Positions 61,268 to 64,000 of a stretch of 64,000 bases of DNA are shown in pieces. Every line of letters begins with the position of its first letter. The stretch's first letter is position 1. Origin of the DNA: Planctomycetaceae bacterium (GTDB lineage: Bacteria; Planctomycetota; Planctomycetia; Pirellulales; Thermoguttaceae); NCBI GenBank assembly GCA_012719125.1, contig JAAYAY010000434.1, forward strand, positions 1 to 64,000. The letters run 5' to 3'. The notes below the pieces were generated by a model. That model was not told where the DNA came from. It saw nothing but the letters and a program-made list of their open reading frames with translations, and ran no database searches. The position numbers and the translations under genes were made by a program.

Positions 61268-64000
61268 ATGCAGATGTATGTCAGGGCGGCATTGATCGCC
61301 AGCCTGTTCTTGGCCTGCGATACCGTTGCCGCACGCCAGTGGATCACACGCGACGGCCGATACCGCATCGAGGCCGAGTTGCTGGCCGTCGAAGAGGGGC
61401 AGGTCGTTCTGCGGCGGCAGGACGGCCCCGTGATTCGTGTTCCGCTGGATCGGCTGAGCTTCAGCGACGTGAAGTACGTGAACGATGCGGTCCAAGCGTC
61501 GGCGGCCGTGTCGACAATCGTCACGAAGTCCAGTCAAGTCGCGAGACCCGCGTTGGAGGAACCGGCAGCCGTGGTGGAGCCCGGGACGCCGCCGCTTGCC
61601 GATTCGAACATGTCGGGATGGCAGGTCGTCCCCGATCCAACTCGACTTGGCTTCGGTTTGAAGCCCGGCGATTCCGTGGACATCAAGGTGGGGACGGGGC
61701 CGCTTGTAACACTGGTTCTGTTTCCTGCCGTGCCCAGCCCGTTTGTCATGCTGGGAGGGCGCAATGTGGACGATACTCGGCAGGTTTGGGATCTCCGAAC
61801 CGGGTCCATATCTGGGAGCCTGAAGGCACATTTCTATGAGCACGACAAGTCGGCCCTGAGTCCTGACGGACAACATTTCGCTCTTCTGAACACTGAGGAT
61901 CGTGATGGGATTCAGATCTGGTCGCTCACATCCGGCAAAGTTGTTCAGACAATTGAGCTGCCAGGAAAAAGTCCCTCCGTCCAGATGGTCGATTTCGCCG
62001 GCCCGAACCGCGTTGTGATTGGCGATTCCCGGGCAAACGCGTACTTCATCTTCGACATTCGCTCGGGTAAGGAGATCTGTCGAATCGACACGGAGCCCGT
62101 GAACAGCCGGCGGTCATACGCCATAAGTCCCGGCGGCAGCTTCCTGGCCGCTTACTTTCGCAGCGACCAGCGGCTTGAGGTCTACGACACACGCAACGGA
62201 ATTCGCGCAGGGACACTCGGAGTCGATATCGGAAGATACACGGACTCCGCGTGTCTCGTCTTCTCGCCCGATGGCAAGGAGCTGGCGTGTTGGTTTGGCA
62301 ACGACTCAAAGACGTCGCTGCAAGTCTGGGACATGACCAGCGGCCAGCGCGTCCTGACACGGCATTTCGAGAAACACCCGGTCGAACAATTCGGGTACAC
62401 AGGCTATTCCGGTCGCGAAATCGACTGGCTTGCGGACGGCAGCGGCTGGTTGCTGCACGGCGTCGTGATCCTCGATCGTGCAACTGGCAAAATCGTTTGG
62501 CAGGACGAAGGTTCGCTTGGCAAAACCGGCGTTCTGCCGCGCCGAATGGTCGATGCGAGCCGGATGTTGGCGTTCTCTGGAGAGCGTGAGGAGCATACAC
62601 TCCGCCTGGTTTCGTTCGCCGACGACGAAATCGCGGAGGCACGCAAGCTTGTTGCAGCCGGCGGCGAGGCGGCCGACATCGGTCTGCCGCCGGTCACCCA
62701 GGCCAACGTCGAGGGCATCCGTAAGATGTTACCGCAGGACGTGGCCTGGGCGTACCGGGCCGCACCGGTTTTGCTTCCCGACGCCGCGCGTTCACGGGAC
62801 CGCCTCGCGCTCGGCCCGGGGTCCTTCGACCGGTTGCAGACGTTCTTCTCCCGGCCCGATGCGGCACGGATCGTGGTTCACCACACGGGAAGTATCGACG
62901 TCACTCTCGGAAAGGTGTCTCTGAGGCCGTCCGATCTCTACCAGTTGCACGACCTGTGCACCGGGAAAAAAGTCGCCCAGTTCGCCGCGCCTTTCAAGAC
63001 GAATCTGCTCGATCTGAGTCCCAACGGCAAGCTCGGTCTGTTCCGTATTGAGCCCGACCAGGATCGCCTGGATATCTGGGATCTGGAAACCGGGAAACAC
63101 GTTCTCGCGTTTCGGCCCTTCGCGGAGGAAGAGGGGCGAGGGCGGCTTGTCAAATGGGCGTGCTTTCTCGATGAAGAACACGTGATGACGGAGTCGAGCA
63201 CAAGCCGGCTGATCGCCTGGGAACTCCCCGAATGCCGGGCCCTCTACGGGTACCCAACCAATAAAGGGAGCATCGTAGGCATGACACGCGATCGACGGGT
63301 GTTGTTCCTGCTGTCCGATGGCAATACACCACGGATGATCGACACGTCGACAGGGACGCCTCTGGGGACCCTTGCGTCTTTCGAGGAAGGCAAGCCAGGG
63401 GTGCACACGGAAAGCGACCTCTCCCGCGACGAGCGACGGATGGCTTCTTTGTTCGTAGGCTCCGGAGGGGCGACCGTCACCGTTTGGGACTTGAACGATG
63501 GTTCCAGGCTCCAGCAGGTGGCCCTGCCGATGCGGCCGTGGGGGCTGGTCTGGTGCGGTGACGACTATGTCCTCCTGGAAGGCAAACCCGGTAAAGAAGA
63601 GTTCGAGTCACTACTCGACGTGGAACGAGGACTGATCGTCTGGAACTACCGGATGTCGGCACGTGCCGATCTCTGGGACTCACCCGACGGGCGACACTGG
63701 TACCTGCACTGTCCCTCTTACCCGAAGCCGACCGAATTGGCGGCTGCCGTATTGCCTGACGCGGAAACCAAGGCGCTGTTGACGCAAGACGCCTTTCCCA
63801 AACCGCTGTTTGGCCCGGGAGCAACCGTGTCGTTGGAGACTCGTATCGAGGGTGTTCCCCGGAATCTGCCGCCCGGCTGGGAAGACCTGGAATCGGTAGA
63901 AGAGGGACTTCGAGATCACTTCTCGCGACAACTTCAGGGGCGGCAAATCCGAGTTGCAGATGGGGCCCCGGCCCGCTTGCTGATCGAAATCACGTACCAG
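61268..64000 (+). CDS. SHD1-domain propeller protein, third paralogue (runs off the window)
   Basis: The open frame runs for at least 911 codons to the last base and is not closed here. Translation gives a signal (ALIASLFLACDTVAA), an SHD1 domain (RQWITRDGRYRI to LSFSDVKYV), a linker, and then the same propeller N-half (PPLADSN...), second half (YRAAPVLLPDAARSRDRLALGPG) and part of the C-terminal module (PPGWEDLESVEEGLRDHF). A GGGAGGATGA site lies before the ATG at 61268, five bases after the previous stop. It is a third tandem copy, so the array may continue outside the window. Confidence 0.88.
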   Translation, partial: MQMYVRAALIASLFLACDTVAARQWITRDGRYRIEAELLAVEEGQVVLRRQDGPVIRVPLDRLSFSDVKYVNDAVQASAAVSTIVTKSSQVARPALEEPAAVVEPGTPPLADSNMSGWQVVPDPTRLGFGLKPGDSVDIKVGTGPLVTLVLFPAVPSPFVMLGGRNVDDTRQVWDLRTGSISGSLKAHFYEHDKSALSPDGQHFALLNTEDRDGIQIWSLTSGKVVQTIELPGKSPSVQMVDFAGPNRVVIGDSRANAYFIFDIRSGKEICRIDTEPVNSRRSYAISPGGSFLAAYFRSDQRLEVYDTRNGIRAGTLGVDIGRYTDSACLVFSPDGKELACWFGNDSKTSLQVWDMTSGQRVLTRHFEKHPVEQFGYTGYSGREIDWLADGSGWLLHGVVILDRATGKIVWQDEGSLGKTGVLPRRMVDASRMLAFSGEREEHTLRLVSFADDEIAEARKLVAAGGEAADIGLPPVTQANVEGIRKMLPQDVAWAYRAAPVLLPDAARSRDRLALGPGSFDRLQTFFSRPDAARIVVHHTGSIDVTLGKVSLRPSDLYQLHDLCTGKKVAQFAAPFKTNLLDLSPNGKLGLFRIEPDQDRLDIWDLETGKHVLAFRPFAEEEGRGRLVKWACFLDEEHVMTESSTSRLIAWELPECRALYGYPTNKGSIVGMTRDRRVLFLLSDGNTPRMIDTSTGTPLGTLASFEEGKPGVHTESDLSRDERRMASLFVGSGGATVTVWDLNDGSRLQQVALPMRPWGLVWCGDDYVLLEGKPGKEEFESLLDVERGLIVWNYRMSARADLWDSPDGRHWYLHCPSYPKPTELAAAVLPDAETKALLTQDAFPKPLFGPGATVSLETRIEGVPRNLPPGWEDLESVEEGLRDHFSRQLQGRQIRVADGAPARLLIEITYQ

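Overview
The window is high-GC bacterial DNA that reads as a planctomycete, probably Pirellulales-like. This is inferred from gene families, since no rRNA or other phylogenetic marker is present. The signs are: an ECF sigma factor near a Ser/Thr kinase fused to a WD40-like propeller, a type I sulfatase, six Gfo/Idh/MocA oxidoreductases (three with twin-arginine signals), sulfatase-modifying-factor-like lipoproteins, SHD1-domain secreted proteins, a heparinase II/III-type lyase, a GH78-like glycosidase, and many short palindromic intergenic repeats. I found no tRNA, rRNA or CRISPR array.

Layout. 0.2-5.3 kb: ECF sigma factor, secreted DUF6263-like protein, kinase-propeller. 5.5-12 kb: exported two-domain alpha/beta hydrolase, sulfatase, aldo/keto reductase, Tat-exported Gfo/Idh/MocA enzyme. 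12-13.7 kb (minus strand): an ABC-type AAA ATPase with a small TOPRIM-like partner, organised like OLD/PARIS-type defence pairs; the partner appears to carry a stop at codon 3. 14-18.2 kb: overlapping operon of an SSS symporter, a 60-aa membrane protein and an M14 carboxypeptidase with extra N-terminal membrane segments. 18.3-21.5 kb: TolB-like propeller protein, then a sulfatase-modifying-factor-like domain merged in frame with a histone-deacetylase-like enzyme. 21.5-25.3 kb: MBOAT acyltransferase and SGNH partner, separated by an IS200-like REP transposase and its palindromic repeats (a REPtron). 25.4-31 kb: unknown secreted protein, second modifying-factor-like lipoprotein, heparinase II/III-type lyase. 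31-31.6 kb: nuclease-like ORF beside AT-richer sequence.

31.8-43.7 kb looks like a sugar-oxidation locus. A XylR-type (LacI-like sensor plus AraC HTH) regulator, a CBM9-like protein and a NIPSNAP protein run on the minus strand. Seven genes run divergently: one SDR, five Gfo/Idh/MocA enzymes (three exported, two cytosolic) and a TIM-barrel sugar isomerase/epimerase. The layout suggests outer oxidation or trimming of a carbohydrate followed by cytosolic redox and isomerisation. The substrate cannot be read from sequence.

43.8-44.9 kb: overlapping pair of a HEPN-motif protein and an unknown partner. 45-53.5 kb: STAS protein, GT39-type glycosyltransferase, planctomycete lipoprotein, M50 protease, HlyD-type adaptor, DUF502 membrane protein with a small antitoxin-like ORF, and a GH78-like enzyme. 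53.8-64 kb: three tandem paralogues with an N-terminal SHD1 domain, propeller repeats and a shared C-terminal module. The first has a duplicated N-terminal half and the third runs off the window.
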